In this document: positions 7,934 to 16,947 of the stretch, in pieces
Position numbering within the stretch: position 1 is the stretch's first letter
Layout: the number at the start of each line of letters is the position of its first letter
NCBI GenBank assembly: GCA_035511515.1
Contig: DATKFG010000092.1
Location: 57,000-120,999, forward strand
Direction of reading: 5' to 3'
Length of the DNA stretch: 64,000 nucleotides
Source: VBCK01 sp035511515
GTDB lineage: Bacteria; Pseudomonadota; Gammaproteobacteria; Burkholderiales; Burkholderiaceae_F
Position numbers and translations under genes: made by a program
The notes under the pieces: generated by a model
Told to the model about the DNA's origin: nothing
The model's database searches: none
What the model saw: only the letters and a program-made list of their open reading frames with translations

Positions 7934-9031
7934 TCAGCCGGTCTTCGGCTTGGCAGCCGCCAGATGTTCTCGCACTTTGCCGACCAGCACGCCGCGGTCG
8001 ACGGGCTTGACCAGGAAATCGGTCGCTCCGGCGCGCTGGCTGTCGGGCATCGCTTCGCGCCCGAACTTTCCGGTGAGCACGATCACGGGCACCCTCGCAA
8101 GATCCGGAAGCGCACGGATGCGCCGGGTCGCTTCCAGCCCGTCGACGTCGGGCAACACGATGTCCATCAGGATCAGGTCCGGCCGCTCGGCCATCGCCAG
8201 CGCAAAGGCCTGGGAGCTGTCGGCCGCAAATACCAGCTCGCAGGGCTGGCCCCTCAGGTACTTGGCAAGGAGCTCGCGCTGGAACGCATCGTCATCGACG
8301 ATCAGTATCCGGTGCAGCTTCTGCTGCGCCACCGGCCGCATCGATTCGGCGGCCTGCACGTACGGCGCAGCGTCCGCGTGCAGCTGGTCCATCCAGCGGC
8401 TGGCCGGTGCCACCGCATCGGTGATCGCCCGCACATCCGCCCCGGCGTTCCCGCCTTTGCCGACCCGTTCCGCCGCGGAGCGGATCGTCTCGATGTGCTG
8501 TGCACCGGCCGCCAGCCGCTCGTCGAGGAACTCGCCGATCGAGCTCAGGTGGCGCGCACTGTCCACGATTTCGCGCGGGTAACCGGGGGCGCGTTCCGAA
8601 GCCGCCAGATGGCGCAACGCGCTGTACACGGCCATCGGGACGCGATAGCCGTCGTAGGACATCGGCCAGAACAGGATGTAATCGTCGAAATGTTCGGTGC
8701 GGCACAGCTCGAACACGCGCTTCACGTCGTCCTTGTGGCACAGAATGACGGTGCGGTGCGGCTGAACGCTGATGGCACGGCTGTGCCGGTACAGTCCCAG
8801 GTAATAAATTTCGGCCTTTTCCAGCTCCTCGAACGCCAGCACCAGCACCTGGGGGCGGTGCGCGTCGTAGTCGGATACGGCCGATTCGGGCACCCAGGAC
8901 GCGCGTACGCCGTCGAACTCTTCGGCCAGCAGCTCGGACACGACGCTCGCGTTGGCGTGCGCATCCGACGCCACCAGGATGGAGGCGGTCAGCCGGGTAC
9001 GGCGAATCGAATCGGTTTTTGAGTCAGTCAT
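7934..9031 (-). CDS. Response regulator with degenerate N-terminal and intact C-terminal receiver
   Basis: 365 residues. The C-terminal third is a canonical receiver: RILIVDDDAFQRELL (acidic pocket), LILMDIVLPDVDG (phosphoacceptor Asp), VIVLTGKF (Thr) and TDFLVKPVD (Lys). The N-terminal part begins ILVASDAHANASVVSELLAEEF and resembles a receiver without the acidic pair. There is no DNA-binding or enzymatic output domain, so it should act through protein contacts or as a phosphate sink. It lies 6 bases after the Hpt gene and two genes after the hybrid kinase; the three probably form one phosphorelay. Confidence 0.85.
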   Translation of the reverse strand: MTDSKTDSIRRTRLTASILVASDAHANASVVSELLAEEFDGVRASWVPESAVSDYDAHRPQVLVLAFEELEKAEIYYLGLYRHSRAISVQPHRTVILCHKDDVKRVFELCRTEHFDDYILFWPMSYDGYRVPMAVYSALRHLAASERAPGYPREIVDSARHLSSIGEFLDERLAAGAQHIETIRSAAERVGKGGNAGADVRAITDAVAPASRWMDQLHADAAPYVQAAESMRPVAQQKLHRILIVDDDAFQRELLAKYLRGQPCELVFAADSSQAFALAMAERPDLILMDIVLPDVDGLEATRRIRALPDLARVPVIVLTGKFGREAMPDSQRAGATDFLVKPVDRGVLVGKVREHLAAAKPKTG

Positions 9032-9037
9032 GGGAGT

Positions 9038-9424
9038 CTAAGTGCCCGTGGCGTCGAGCCGGCTCGAGACGGCGCCGATCTCGGCCATCAACGCCCGCAT
9101 CATCTGGCGCAGGCTTTCGGGCGACCCGCGGCCTGCTGCCGCCTCCAGCCGCTCGCACAGCTCACCGAGCTGCATCGCGCCGACGGTCCGAGAGCTGGAC
9201 TTCAAACGATGCGCCACCCCCACCAGATCGCCGGTGCGGCCGTCGCGAAACGCCGCCTCGATTTCCTCGGAAGCGCGGCGCAGGGCGGCTGCGAAGTCGC
9301 TCAACACCTCGGCGGCCAGTTGCGCATCGCCGTCCAGCAAAGCGAGCAGCACCGATTCGTCGTAGGTCGGCAGCCGGCGCTGGTCTTCGTCGGGTGCAAA
9401 CGGCGCGCCCCTTTCACGGTCCAT
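9038..9424 (-). CDS. Hpt-domain histidine phosphotransfer protein
   Basis: 128 residues. The Hpt signature AHRLKSSSRTVGA carries the phosphorylatable His72, within a helical bundle (LLDGDAQLAAEVLSDFAAALRR; GELCERLEAAAG). The ATG at 9424 is chosen because AGGAG lies 5 bases upstream; a longer frame from 9448 would overlap the kinase end. It starts 2 bases after the hybrid kinase stop codon. Expected role: accept phosphate from the kinase receiver and pass it to the downstream response regulator. Confidence 0.9.
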   Translation of the reverse strand: MDRERGAPFAPDEDQRRLPTYDESVLLALLDGDAQLAAEVLSDFAAALRRASEEIEAAFRDGRTGDLVGVAHRLKSSSRTVGAMQLGELCERLEAAAGRGSPESLRQMMRALMAEIGAVSSRLDATGT

Positions 9425-9426
9425 GT

Positions 9427-12381
9427 TCACTCCTGCGTTCGGGTCCATTTGTGCAGCATCGCCTTCAGATCCGGCAGCTGAACCGGCTTCGTCAGGCAGT
9501 CATTCATCCCGGCCGCCAGGCAATTGGCGGCCTCGCCCTTGATCGCGTTGGCGGTGAAAGCGACAATCGGCACGAGCGAATTGCCGCCTTCCGCGCGCCG
9601 GATTTCGCGCGCCAGCGCATAGCCGTCCATCTTGGGCATGTGCAGGTCGGTCAGGACCAACGCGTAGTCCCCACCGCGCCAGCGCTGCAGCGCCGCCTGA
9701 CCGTCATCGGCGATGTCGGCATCGAACCCGCACACGCGCAGCTGGCGCAGCGTCACCTTCTGATTGAGCGCGTTGTCCTCGACCACCAGGATCTTGCGCT
9801 GCTCGCCAGCCGGGGCTGTGCCGTTGGCGCGCAAATCGGGCTGCGTTGCCGCGCCCAGCGGCCCCCCGGCGACGACGTCCGGCGCGGTCGTGTCGATGCG
9901 TGCCGGCACCGTCACGTCGAACGTCGATCCGGCCCCGGGTTCGCTTTGCACGCTGATAGATCCCTGCATCAGGTCCGCCAGCTGCTTGCAGATCGACAGG
10001 CCCAGTCCGGTGCCGCCGAACCGGCGCGTGGTCGAGTTCTCGGCCTGCGTGAACGGCCTGAAAAGACGCCCGATTTCCTCCTGCGTCATCCCGATCCCGT
10101 TGTCCCGGATCGTGAATTGCAGATCGACCAGGCCGTCGCCGCGGGCGGCAGCGCCGACCGAGACGTCGACGCGGCCCGCGTGCCGTTCGCTCCGACCCGA
10201 GAACTTGATGGCGTTGCCGGCAAGATTCAGCAATATCTGACGCAGCCGCACCGGATCGGCCTGCACTGCGTCGGGCAGGCCGGCGCCGAACGTCGCTTTG
10301 AGCGCCACGCCCGATTTTTCTGCCGCGGCAGCCAGGGTGTTGCAGACGCGCCGCACGATCAGGGCCGGATCGACGCGGGTCAACTCCAGTTCCATGCGGC
10401 CGGCCTCGATCTTCGAGAAATCCAGGACGTCGTCGATGATCGTGAGCAGTGCGTAGGCCGATTCGCGGATCGTTTCGACGCAGTCGCGTTGCGATTCCGA
10501 CAGCGGCGTCTCGCGCACCAGGTCGACCATCCCGATCACCCCGTTCATCGGGGTGCGGATCTCGTGGCTCATCGCAGCCAGGAACGCGGACTTCGCGCGG
10601 CTGGCCGCTTCCGCCGCCTCCTTCGCGACCTCCAGTTCCTGCGTCCGGGATGCCAGGTCGGCCAGGGCCCGCTCCAATTGGCGCGTGCGGGTTTCCACGC
10701 GGATTTCCAGGTCCGAGTTGATCGCGCAGATCCCCATCTCGGCGACTTTCAGCTCGGTGATGTCGCGCGCGTAGGTGAGCACGGAGGGCTGCGCGGACCC
10801 CGGCGGCGTGATGGGACGCTTGCTGACCGCAAAGATCCTCGCCTGACCCGAGGCCGTCGTGAACACCAGCTCCGGCAGGGCGACGTCGCGCCCTTGTGCC
10901 AGCACCTCGTCGTCGCCGACCGCAAATTGCGCAAGCGCGCTGCGCACAACTTCGCGTTCGGCCCCGGACGCCATGATGCTGGAGACCGTGCTTCCGCACA
11001 GATCCGCGAAGGCCTGGTTGGCCAGCAGGATGCGGCCACCCCGGTCCTTCGCGAACATCAACGATTGACTCAGGTCGATCACGTCGTGCAGGAAAGTGCG
11101 CTGGCGCGCCAGTTCCTGGGCGGTGCGTATCCGTTCGGTCACATCGCGCCCGAAGCAGGCCACACCCACCGCCACGTCGGATGAGTCTCGCACCGGGCTG
11201 AACGAGACTTCGAAGACGCCGGGATCACCCTCGTTCCTGGTCAGGTTGGTCTCGATCCGGAACGTTTCGCCGGCCAAAGCGCGGTTGAACAGCTTGCGCC
11301 AGGCCTCGAGCGCCCGCGTCGGAAAGGCTTGCCCGACCTTCAGCGCCCGCTGCGAGGCCTCAGCGCCCAGCGCCTCCTGCGCGGAGCGGGCAAAGGCGGC
11401 GTTCCAGCGGGTCAAACAATGTTCGGCGTCGACCGCCCAGACCAGATCCTGCGAGTTATCCAGTACGGCCGCCAGGTGCGCCTCGCTCTTGCGAAGCGCG
11501 TCTTCGGTCAACTTCAGGTGCGTGATGTCGGACATTGCGACGATCACATGTTCGCGGTTGGAACTCTCCGCCGGTACCAGCGCACCCGAGCTCTTCACCC
11601 ACAGGACCGCGCCGTCCTTTCGCAGGTAGCGCACCTCATGCGCAAACGACGCCGTCTCGTGCCGGGCGATCCGCCTGGCTACCGTGAGGCTGCGCTCCAC
11701 GTCGTCCGGATGCACGATGGTCCTGAAGTGCTGACCGATCAGCTCCTCGCGCGCATACCCGAGCATCGCGCAGGCGGCGTGGTTCAAGCGGATCCAGCGG
11801 CCATCCATGCTGCAGTGGGCCAGTCCGACCCCGGCGTTCTCGAAGGTCGCCTCGAAGCGCCACTGCGAACTCTGCAGGGCGGCGGCGGTCGTCTTGATCT
11901 CGGTGACGTCGGAGGCAAAGCCGCCGATGTACTGCAACTTGCCCGCGGCGTCGCGCACGTAACGCATGCGCTCCATGATCGAGCGAACGCTGCCGTCGGC
12001 CCGCACCACCCGGTATTCCAGCGGCGCGCCCGCCGTGGAGCCGCGCGTAATCGCCTCCGCGGTGCGACTGCGGTCGTCGGGATGTACATGCTCCAGCAGC
12101 GCAAGCGGGTTCTGGTACAGCACGTGCGCCGGCGTCCCCCACATCTGTTCGCAGCTCGGGGTCACGTACAGCAGCCGCCTCCCGTCCGGTCCGGTCAGCC
12201 AGAACACGCATCCAAGTTCGGAGGCGAGCACGTCCAGCGGCTGCTGCGCCGGGATCCCGAGAACCTCGAGAGGAATTGGCCCGCTCACCTTCGTTCCATA
12301 GGCTTTGTCTGGCCACGCGTCGGCCAGCGATCTCGCCCAGACGACGAGTCCGGATTGGGTGGTAAATCGCAGACGCTGCAA
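9427..12381 (-). CDS. Soluble multi-PAS hybrid sensor histidine kinase
   Basis: 984 residues, with no membrane helices seen. About four PAS/PAC units fill residues 45-560 (for example FEATFENAGVGLAHCSMDGRWI, LAAVLDNSQDLVWAVDAEH). A coiled linker leads to HisKA with AAMSHEIRTPMNGVIGM, then an ATPase domain (LAGNAIKFS, IRDNGIGM, FGGTGLGLSICKQLADLM), then a C-terminal receiver (ILVVEDNALNQKV, LVLTDLHMPKMDGY). All phosphotransfer residues are present. The start is taken as TTG at 12381, with AGGG 6 bases upstream; GTG at 12288 is also possible. It heads the kinase, Hpt, response regulator set. Confidence 0.9.
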   Translation of the reverse strand: MQRLRFTTQSGLVVWARSLADAWPDKAYGTKVSGPIPLEVLGIPAQQPLDVLASELGCVFWLTGPDGRRLLYVTPSCEQMWGTPAHVLYQNPLALLEHVHPDDRSRTAEAITRGSTAGAPLEYRVVRADGSVRSIMERMRYVRDAAGKLQYIGGFASDVTEIKTTAAALQSSQWRFEATFENAGVGLAHCSMDGRWIRLNHAACAMLGYAREELIGQHFRTIVHPDDVERSLTVARRIARHETASFAHEVRYLRKDGAVLWVKSSGALVPAESSNREHVIVAMSDITHLKLTEDALRKSEAHLAAVLDNSQDLVWAVDAEHCLTRWNAAFARSAQEALGAEASQRALKVGQAFPTRALEAWRKLFNRALAGETFRIETNLTRNEGDPGVFEVSFSPVRDSSDVAVGVACFGRDVTERIRTAQELARQRTFLHDVIDLSQSLMFAKDRGGRILLANQAFADLCGSTVSSIMASGAEREVVRSALAQFAVGDDEVLAQGRDVALPELVFTTASGQARIFAVSKRPITPPGSAQPSVLTYARDITELKVAEMGICAINSDLEIRVETRTRQLERALADLASRTQELEVAKEAAEAASRAKSAFLAAMSHEIRTPMNGVIGMVDLVRETPLSESQRDCVETIRESAYALLTIIDDVLDFSKIEAGRMELELTRVDPALIVRRVCNTLAAAAEKSGVALKATFGAGLPDAVQADPVRLRQILLNLAGNAIKFSGRSERHAGRVDVSVGAAARGDGLVDLQFTIRDNGIGMTQEEIGRLFRPFTQAENSTTRRFGGTGLGLSICKQLADLMQGSISVQSEPGAGSTFDVTVPARIDTTAPDVVAGGPLGAATQPDLRANGTAPAGEQRKILVVEDNALNQKVTLRQLRVCGFDADIADDGQAALQRWRGGDYALVLTDLHMPKMDGYALAREIRRAEGGNSLVPIVAFTANAIKGEAANCLAAGMNDCLTKPVQLPDLKAMLHKWTRTQE

Positions 12382-12464
12382 CGGCGCCCTGCCAGCGTGG
12401 CGCAGCCCGGCGACGGGCGTTGCCCGGAAAAGAGCAGCGCGGTGCGATCAATCCTTGGATTCGA

Positions 12465-12491
12465 CCCGGGGCCGCAATTGCCGCCCCCGGG
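12465..12491 (-). terminator. G+C-rich hairpin downstream of the O-methyltransferase gene
   Basis: CCCGGGGC (12465-12472) and GCCCCCGGG (12483-12491) are near-perfect inverted arms just beyond the stop codon of the O-methyltransferase gene. There is no T-run after the hairpin on the minus strand, so it is only a possible (Rho-assisted or RNA-stabilising) end signal. The rest of the 119-base gap before the hybrid kinase holds nothing else obvious. Confidence 0.4.
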
Positions 12492-12500
12492 AAGCCGGGG

Positions 12501-13172
12501 TCAAAGGCCGGTCACCAGGGCCAGCGCAAAGCCATCGTAGCCCTTGCCGCCGACGGTCTGGATCGCGGTGGCGCTGACGCGCGGCTCCGAGGCCATCAGC
12601 TCGTTCAGCCTGCGCACGCCCTGCACGCTGGCGTCGGCGCTGTCGGCCTGGATGACGGCGCCGTCCCGCACCACGTTGTCGATCACGATCAGGCTGCCGG
12701 GCCGGGCCAGCTGCAGCGCCCACTTGAAGTAGGCCGGGATGTTCGGCTTATCGGCGTCGATGAAGAACAAGTCGAACGGTCCCGCCTTTTCCGCGCCGAG
12801 TTGGGCAAGCGACTCCAGGGCCCGGCCCACCCGGACCTCGACGCGCTGCTGCAATCCGGCCCGCGCGACGTTCGCGCGCGCCACGTCGGCGTGCTTGCGG
12901 TCGATTTCCAGCGTGATCAGGCGTCCGTCAGCGGGCAGCGCCCGGGCCAGCCAGATCGTGCTGTAGCCGCCGAGCGTGCCGATCTCCAGGATCGCCCGGG
13001 CGCCCTGCAGGCGCGCCAGCAGGTTGAGCAGCTTGCCCTGCGTGGGTGCGACGTTGATCGCCGGCAGGCCCGCCTCGGCGCTGGCCCGCAGCGCTTCCTC
13101 GAGCGCCGCGTCGTGTCCCACCAGCAGGTCGTCCAGGTAGCGATCGACCGCGGTCCAGGTCTGCTGCGACAT
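12501..13172 (-). CDS. Class I SAM-dependent O-methyltransferase (CCoAOMT-like)
   Basis: 223 residues. The SAM-binding motif I is ILEIGTLGGYSTIWLARAL, followed by ITLEIDRKHADVARAN and the metal-associated FDLFFIDADKPN, all characteristic of the cation-dependent catechol/caffeoyl-CoA O-methyltransferase family. The ATG at 13172 has GGAG 9 bases upstream. Bacterial members methylate a range of small catechols, so the substrate cannot be read from sequence. It is divergent from the HAD hydrolase gene. Confidence 0.88.
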   Translation of the reverse strand: MSQQTWTAVDRYLDDLLVGHDAALEEALRASAEAGLPAINVAPTQGKLLNLLARLQGARAILEIGTLGGYSTIWLARALPADGRLITLEIDRKHADVARANVARAGLQQRVEVRVGRALESLAQLGAEKAGPFDLFFIDADKPNIPAYFKWALQLARPGSLIVIDNVVRDGAVIQADSADASVQGVRRLNELMASEPRVSATAIQTVGGKGYDGFALALVTGL

Positions 13173-13261
13173 CGGTGCTTTCTCCGTTCGTGCATCCACG
13201 TAAAATGATAAGTCACTCCCGAAGCAAAGCTTACGGGCCACCAGCCGGGTCGGGCAAGGTC

Positions 13262-13969
13262 ATGCGAGCACCGCGGGCGGTCTTGTTCGATGTGTTCGGC
13301 ACGCTGGTCGACTGGCGCGGTTCGGTTGCGCGCGAGACCTGGCGGCTGCTATCCCCTCTGGGCATCGTCATCGACTGGGAGGCGTTCGCCGACGCCTGGC
13401 GCGGTCAGTACCAGCCCGCCATGGAAGAAGTCCGCAGCGGGCGGCTGCCATTTTGCAAGCTCGACGCGCTGCATCGCCGCAACCTGGACCTGATCATCAG
13501 CCGCTTCGGACTGGATCACCTCGACGATCGGACCCGGGCCGAGCTCAACTTCGCCTGGCACCGGCTGGACGCGTGGCCGGATGTGGCGCAGGGGCTGGCG
13601 CGGCTGCGCCAGAAGTTCCGGATCGCGCCGTGCTCGAACGGGAATGTGTCGCTGATGGTCGACCTGGCGCGCCGCAACGGCTTCGTGTGGGACGCCATCG
13701 TCGGTGCCGAATTCGCGCGCGACTACAAGCCCAAGGCCGTCGTCTATCTTTCGGCCGCCGCCGCGTTCGACTGCGAGCCCGCCCAGACGATGATGGTCGC
13801 AGCGCATTCGTCCGACCTGGCGGCCGCGGCGGCGGCCGGGCTGCGAACCGCATTCGTCGCGCGGCCCGACGAGCACGGGCCGGACCGGGGCGAGGCCCGT
13901 GCCAGCGTGCCCGTGGACCTGTCGGTGTCGAGCCTGACGGCACTGGCGGACCAGCTCGGATGCGCTTGA
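13262..13969 (+). CDS. HAD-family hydrolase, haloacid dehalogenase type II
   Basis: 235 residues. Motif I is LFDVFGTLVDWRG (nucleophile Asp). Then come APCSNGNVSLMVDLARRNGF (motif II Ser), DYKPKAVVYLSAA (motif III Lys) and a terminal VAAHSSDLAAAAAAGLRTAFV (motif IV region), the order found in L-2-haloacid dehalogenases. The ATG at 13262 lies just before the conserved domain; the open frame continues upstream without conservation. Many members dephosphorylate other small substrates, so dehalogenase activity is only a family guess. It is 103 bases before the GlcG gene. Confidence 0.85.
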   Translation: MRAPRAVLFDVFGTLVDWRGSVARETWRLLSPLGIVIDWEAFADAWRGQYQPAMEEVRSGRLPFCKLDALHRRNLDLIISRFGLDHLDDRTRAELNFAWHRLDAWPDVAQGLARLRQKFRIAPCSNGNVSLMVDLARRNGFVWDAIVGAEFARDYKPKAVVYLSAAAAFDCEPAQTMMVAAHSSDLAAAAAAGLRTAFVARPDEHGPDRGEARASVPVDLSVSSLTALADQLGCA

Positions 13970-14072
13970 AGGTCCGGGGCTGCTCCGTCGGAAATCGGCA
14001 GGCTATGATGCGCGCCGGGCCCGTGTCGAAGGCCCGGTCGAGCGCCATAACCACTTCTCCGGGGAGAGTACC

Positions 14073-14624
14073 GTGAAGTTTTACCCACTGCGCAACGCAA
14101 TAGCCGGCGCCGCCCTGCTGATCGGCGCCGTGGCAGCAGCCCAACAAGCGCCGTCGACGGAGACGCCACCTGCGGCGAATCCGCTCGACGACATTCCGGA
14201 GAAAATGCCGTTCAACACGCCCTACGGCCCCCCGATTTCGCTCAAGCGCGCGCAGGCGGCCGTGCTGGCGGCGGCGACGGAAGCGGAAAAGCGCGGCTGG
14301 CCGTTGAACATCGCCGTCGTCGATTCGGGTGCCAACCTGGTGACGATGGTGCGGATGGACGGGGCCCAGACCGCCTCGATCGCGATCAGCGAGCACAAAG
14401 CGCGCGCGGCGGTCAAATATCGCCGACCGACCCGCGCCTTCGAGGACGCGGTCCAGAGGAAGGGTTACCTGTATGTCCTGTCTCTGGACGACGTGATCAC
14501 TTCGCGCGGCGGTATCCCGCTGATTGAAGAAGGCAAGATCATCGGCGCGATCGGGTGCTCGGGCGGAACCGGATCGCAGGACGAGGCGGTCTGCACCGTG
14601 GGCGCCTCGACGGTCAACAAGTAG
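14073..14624 (+). CDS. Exported GlcG/HbpS-family protein
   Basis: 183 residues. A signal peptide (LRNAIAGAALLIGAVAAAQQ) and a short Pro-rich linker precede a GlcG/HbpS domain: ISLKRAQAAVLAAATEAEKRGWPLNIAVVDSGANLVTMVRMDGAQTAS, GGIPLIEEGKIIGAIGCSGG and DEAVC. The start is GTG 14073, with GGGGAGAG 5 bases upstream. HbpS proteins bind haem; GlcG itself has no settled function. TATGAT at 14004-14009 could be the -10 element. It lies 26 bases before kbl, so it may be co-transcribed with kbl-tdh, although its product is periplasmic and theirs are cytoplasmic. Confidence 0.85.
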   Translation: MKFYPLRNAIAGAALLIGAVAAAQQAPSTETPPAANPLDDIPEKMPFNTPYGPPISLKRAQAAVLAAATEAEKRGWPLNIAVVDSGANLVTMVRMDGAQTASIAISEHKARAAVKYRRPTRAFEDAVQRKGYLYVLSLDDVITSRGGIPLIEEGKIIGAIGCSGGTGSQDEAVCTVGASTVNK

Positions 14625-14650
14625 CCCGCGACCGCAGTGACGGCTTCCCG

Positions 14651-15850
14651 ATGAATCCCGCTTTCATCCAGCACGTTGAAGCCGAGCTCGCGAGCTTGCG
14701 CGAATCGGGTTTTTTCAAGCCCGAGCGCGTGATCGCCAGTCACCAGCGGGCGGACATCCGCCTCAGCGACGGACAGGCCGTGCTGAATTTCTGCGCCAAC
14801 AACTACCTGGGCCTGGCCGACGATCCGAGGCTGATCGAGGCGGCCAAGCAGGGGTTGGACGCGCATGGCTATGGCGTGGCGTCGGTGCGCTTCATCTGCG
14901 GAACGCAGACGGTTCACAAGGACCTTGAAGCGGCGATTTCGCGCTTCCTGGGTACCGAGGACACGGTGCTGTACTCGAGCTGCTTCGACGCCAATGGCGG
15001 CGTTTTCGAGACGCTGCTGAGCGAGCAGGACGCGGTCATTTCCGATGAGCTCAATCACGCGTCCATCATCGATGGGATCCGGTTGAGCAAGGCGCGGCGT
15101 TACCGGTATCGCAACCGCGACAGCGCGGATCTGCAAGTGCAATTGGAGGCGGCAGAGTCCGCCGGCGCGCGCTTCAAGCTGATCGTCACCGACGGCGTGT
15201 TCTCGATGGACGGCACCATCGCCGACCTGGCAGCCATCTGCCAGCTCGCCGACCGGCATGGTGCGCTGGTGATGGTCGACGATTCGCATGGCGTGGGCGT
15301 GCTCGGCGAGCAGGGGCGCGGCACGCCCGAGCACTGCGGCGTCGGTCAGCGCGTCGACCTGACCAGCGGCACGCTGGGCAAAGCGCTCGGTGGAGCCAGC
15401 GGCGGCTACGTTTCCGGTCGCAGAGCGATCATCGAACTGCTCCGGCAGCGGTCGCGGCCGTACCTGTTCTCCAATTCACTGGCGCCATCGATCGCGGCCG
15501 CCAGCCAGGAGGTGCTGCGCCTGCTCGAGCGCGAGGGTGCGCAGCTGCGATCCCGCCTGCGCAGCAACGCCCGGCACTTTCGGGATGCGATGACGGCGTC
15601 GGGCTTCGCGCTGGCGCCGGGCGAGCACCCGATCGTTCCGGTGATGCTGGGTGACGCCACCATCGCCGGCACGATGGCTCAAAAGCTGCTCGAGCGCGGC
15701 CTTTACGTCGTCGGTTTCTCCTTTCCGGTGGTTCCCAAAGGCAAGGCGCGCATTCGCACGCAGATGAGCGCTGCGCACACACCCGAGCATATCGATCGGG
15801 CGGTCGCCGCGTTCAGCAGCGTCGGACGCGAGCTCGGCGTGATCGGCTGA
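14651..15850 (+). CDS. kbl: Glycine C-acetyltransferase (2-amino-3-ketobutyrate CoA ligase)
   Basis: 399 residues, the usual length for this PLP enzyme. Family hallmarks: LNFCANNYLGLADDPRL, YGVASVRFICGTQTVHKDLE, LVMVDDSHGVGVLGEQGRG and the PLP lysine in SGTLGKALGGASGGY. It cleaves 2-amino-3-ketobutyrate with CoA to glycine and acetyl-CoA, the second step of threonine degradation. The ATG at 14651 marks the conserved N-terminus (AFIQHVEAELASLRESGFFKPERVI). tdh follows 34 bases downstream and supplies the substrate, so the pair is a classic kbl-tdh operon. Confidence 0.96.
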   Translation: MNPAFIQHVEAELASLRESGFFKPERVIASHQRADIRLSDGQAVLNFCANNYLGLADDPRLIEAAKQGLDAHGYGVASVRFICGTQTVHKDLEAAISRFLGTEDTVLYSSCFDANGGVFETLLSEQDAVISDELNHASIIDGIRLSKARRYRYRNRDSADLQVQLEAAESAGARFKLIVTDGVFSMDGTIADLAAICQLADRHGALVMVDDSHGVGVLGEQGRGTPEHCGVGQRVDLTSGTLGKALGGASGGYVSGRRAIIELLRQRSRPYLFSNSLAPSIAAASQEVLRLLEREGAQLRSRLRSNARHFRDAMTASGFALAPGEHPIVPVMLGDATIAGTMAQKLLERGLYVVGFSFPVVPKGKARIRTQMSAAHTPEHIDRAVAAFSSVGRELGVIG

Positions 15851-15884
15851 TCCCCGCAGGCTGCGAGGTTCGAAGAGCGCCCCG

Positions 15885-16934
15885 ATGAGAGCCCTTGTCA
15901 AAGCCGAGGCCGGGCCCGGCCTGTCGCTGCAGAGGGTCAAGAAACCCGAGGTCGGCCACAACGACCTTCTGATCAGGATCCGCCAGACCGCCATCTGCGG
16001 CACCGACGCCCATATCTGGAAGTGGGACGAGTGGGCGCGCAAGACGATCCGGGTCGGGATGCATGTCGGTCACGAGTACGTCGGAGAGGTCGTCGAAATG
16101 GGTTCCGAGGTGCGCGGCTTCCGGATCGGAGACCGCGTGTCCGGCGAAGGCCACATCACGTGCGGGTACTGCCGCAATTGCCGCGCGGGAAGACGCCATT
16201 TGTGCCGCAATACGCTCGGAGTGGGCGTCAATCGGGACGGGGCATTCGCCGAATTCCTGGTGATTCCGGCCTTCAACGCCTTCAAGATTCCCGACGACAT
16301 CCCGGATGAAGTCGCCGCCATCCTCGATCCGCTGGGCAACGCGACCCACACCGCGCTCAGTTTCGACCTGGTCGGCGAGGATGTGCTGATCACCGGCGCG
16401 GGGCCGATCGGCATCATGGCCACGGCCATTTGCCGCCACGTCGGCGCAAGGCACATCGTCGTGACCGACGTGAACGACTATCGTCTGCAGCTGGCGCTGA
16501 AGATGGGCGCCAGCCGGGCCGTCAACGTCGCCTCGCAGGATCTGCAGCCGGTGATGCGTGAACTGGCGATGACCGAGGGTTTCGATGTCGGCCTGGAAAT
16601 GTCGGGCAGCCCGCAGGCCTGGCGCGGCATGCTCGCCTCGATGAATCACGGCGGAAAGGTGGCGTTGCTTGGAATCCCCCCGGCCGACCTCGCGATCGAC
16701 TGGAATCAGGTGATCTTCAAGGGGCTGATGATCAAGGGCATTTACGGGCGTGAAATGTTCGAGACCTGGTACAAGATGATCGCGATGCTGCAATCGGGGC
16801 TGGACGTCACGCCGGTGATCACGCACCGGTTCGCGATCGAAGACTACGCGACCGGTTTCGAAACGATGCTGTCGGGGCAATCCGGCAAGATCATCCTGGA
16901 CTGGAGCTACGGAGGGCGGGGCCCGCCTCCGTAG
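15885..16934 (+). CDS. tdh: L-threonine 3-dehydrogenase
   Basis: 349 residues, a zinc medium-chain dehydrogenase. Catalytic zinc ligands lie in TAICGTDAHI and HVGHEYVGEV, structural zinc in CGYCRNCRAGRRHLC, and the Rossmann motif is VLITGAGPIGIMATA. It oxidises L-threonine with NAD to 2-amino-3-ketobutyrate, which Kbl consumes. kbl is 34 bases upstream. The last codons lie inside a strong hairpin that probably ends the operon transcript. Confidence 0.96.
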   Translation: MRALVKAEAGPGLSLQRVKKPEVGHNDLLIRIRQTAICGTDAHIWKWDEWARKTIRVGMHVGHEYVGEVVEMGSEVRGFRIGDRVSGEGHITCGYCRNCRAGRRHLCRNTLGVGVNRDGAFAEFLVIPAFNAFKIPDDIPDEVAAILDPLGNATHTALSFDLVGEDVLITGAGPIGIMATAICRHVGARHIVVTDVNDYRLQLALKMGASRAVNVASQDLQPVMRELAMTEGFDVGLEMSGSPQAWRGMLASMNHGGKVALLGIPPADLAIDWNQVIFKGLMIKGIYGREMFETWYKMIAMLQSGLDVTPVITHRFAIEDYATGFETMLSGQSGKIILDWSYGGRGPPP

Positions 16935-16935
16935 C
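16906..16935 (+). terminator. Hairpin overlapping the tdh stop codon
   Basis: GCTACGGAGG at 16906-16915 and CCTCCGTAGC at 16926-16935 form a perfect 10-base stem with a 10-base G+C-rich loop. The tdh stop codon TAG lies within the right arm. No T-run follows, so termination may need Rho. The stem is symmetric and could also serve the converging GYD gene. Confidence 0.6.
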
Positions 16936-16947
16936 CTTGGCGCAGGG

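Noticed and set aside
9019..11184. 721-residue plus-strand frame opposite the hybrid kinase
   Set aside because: Antisense to an intact PAS/HisKA protein; composition typical of shadow frames.
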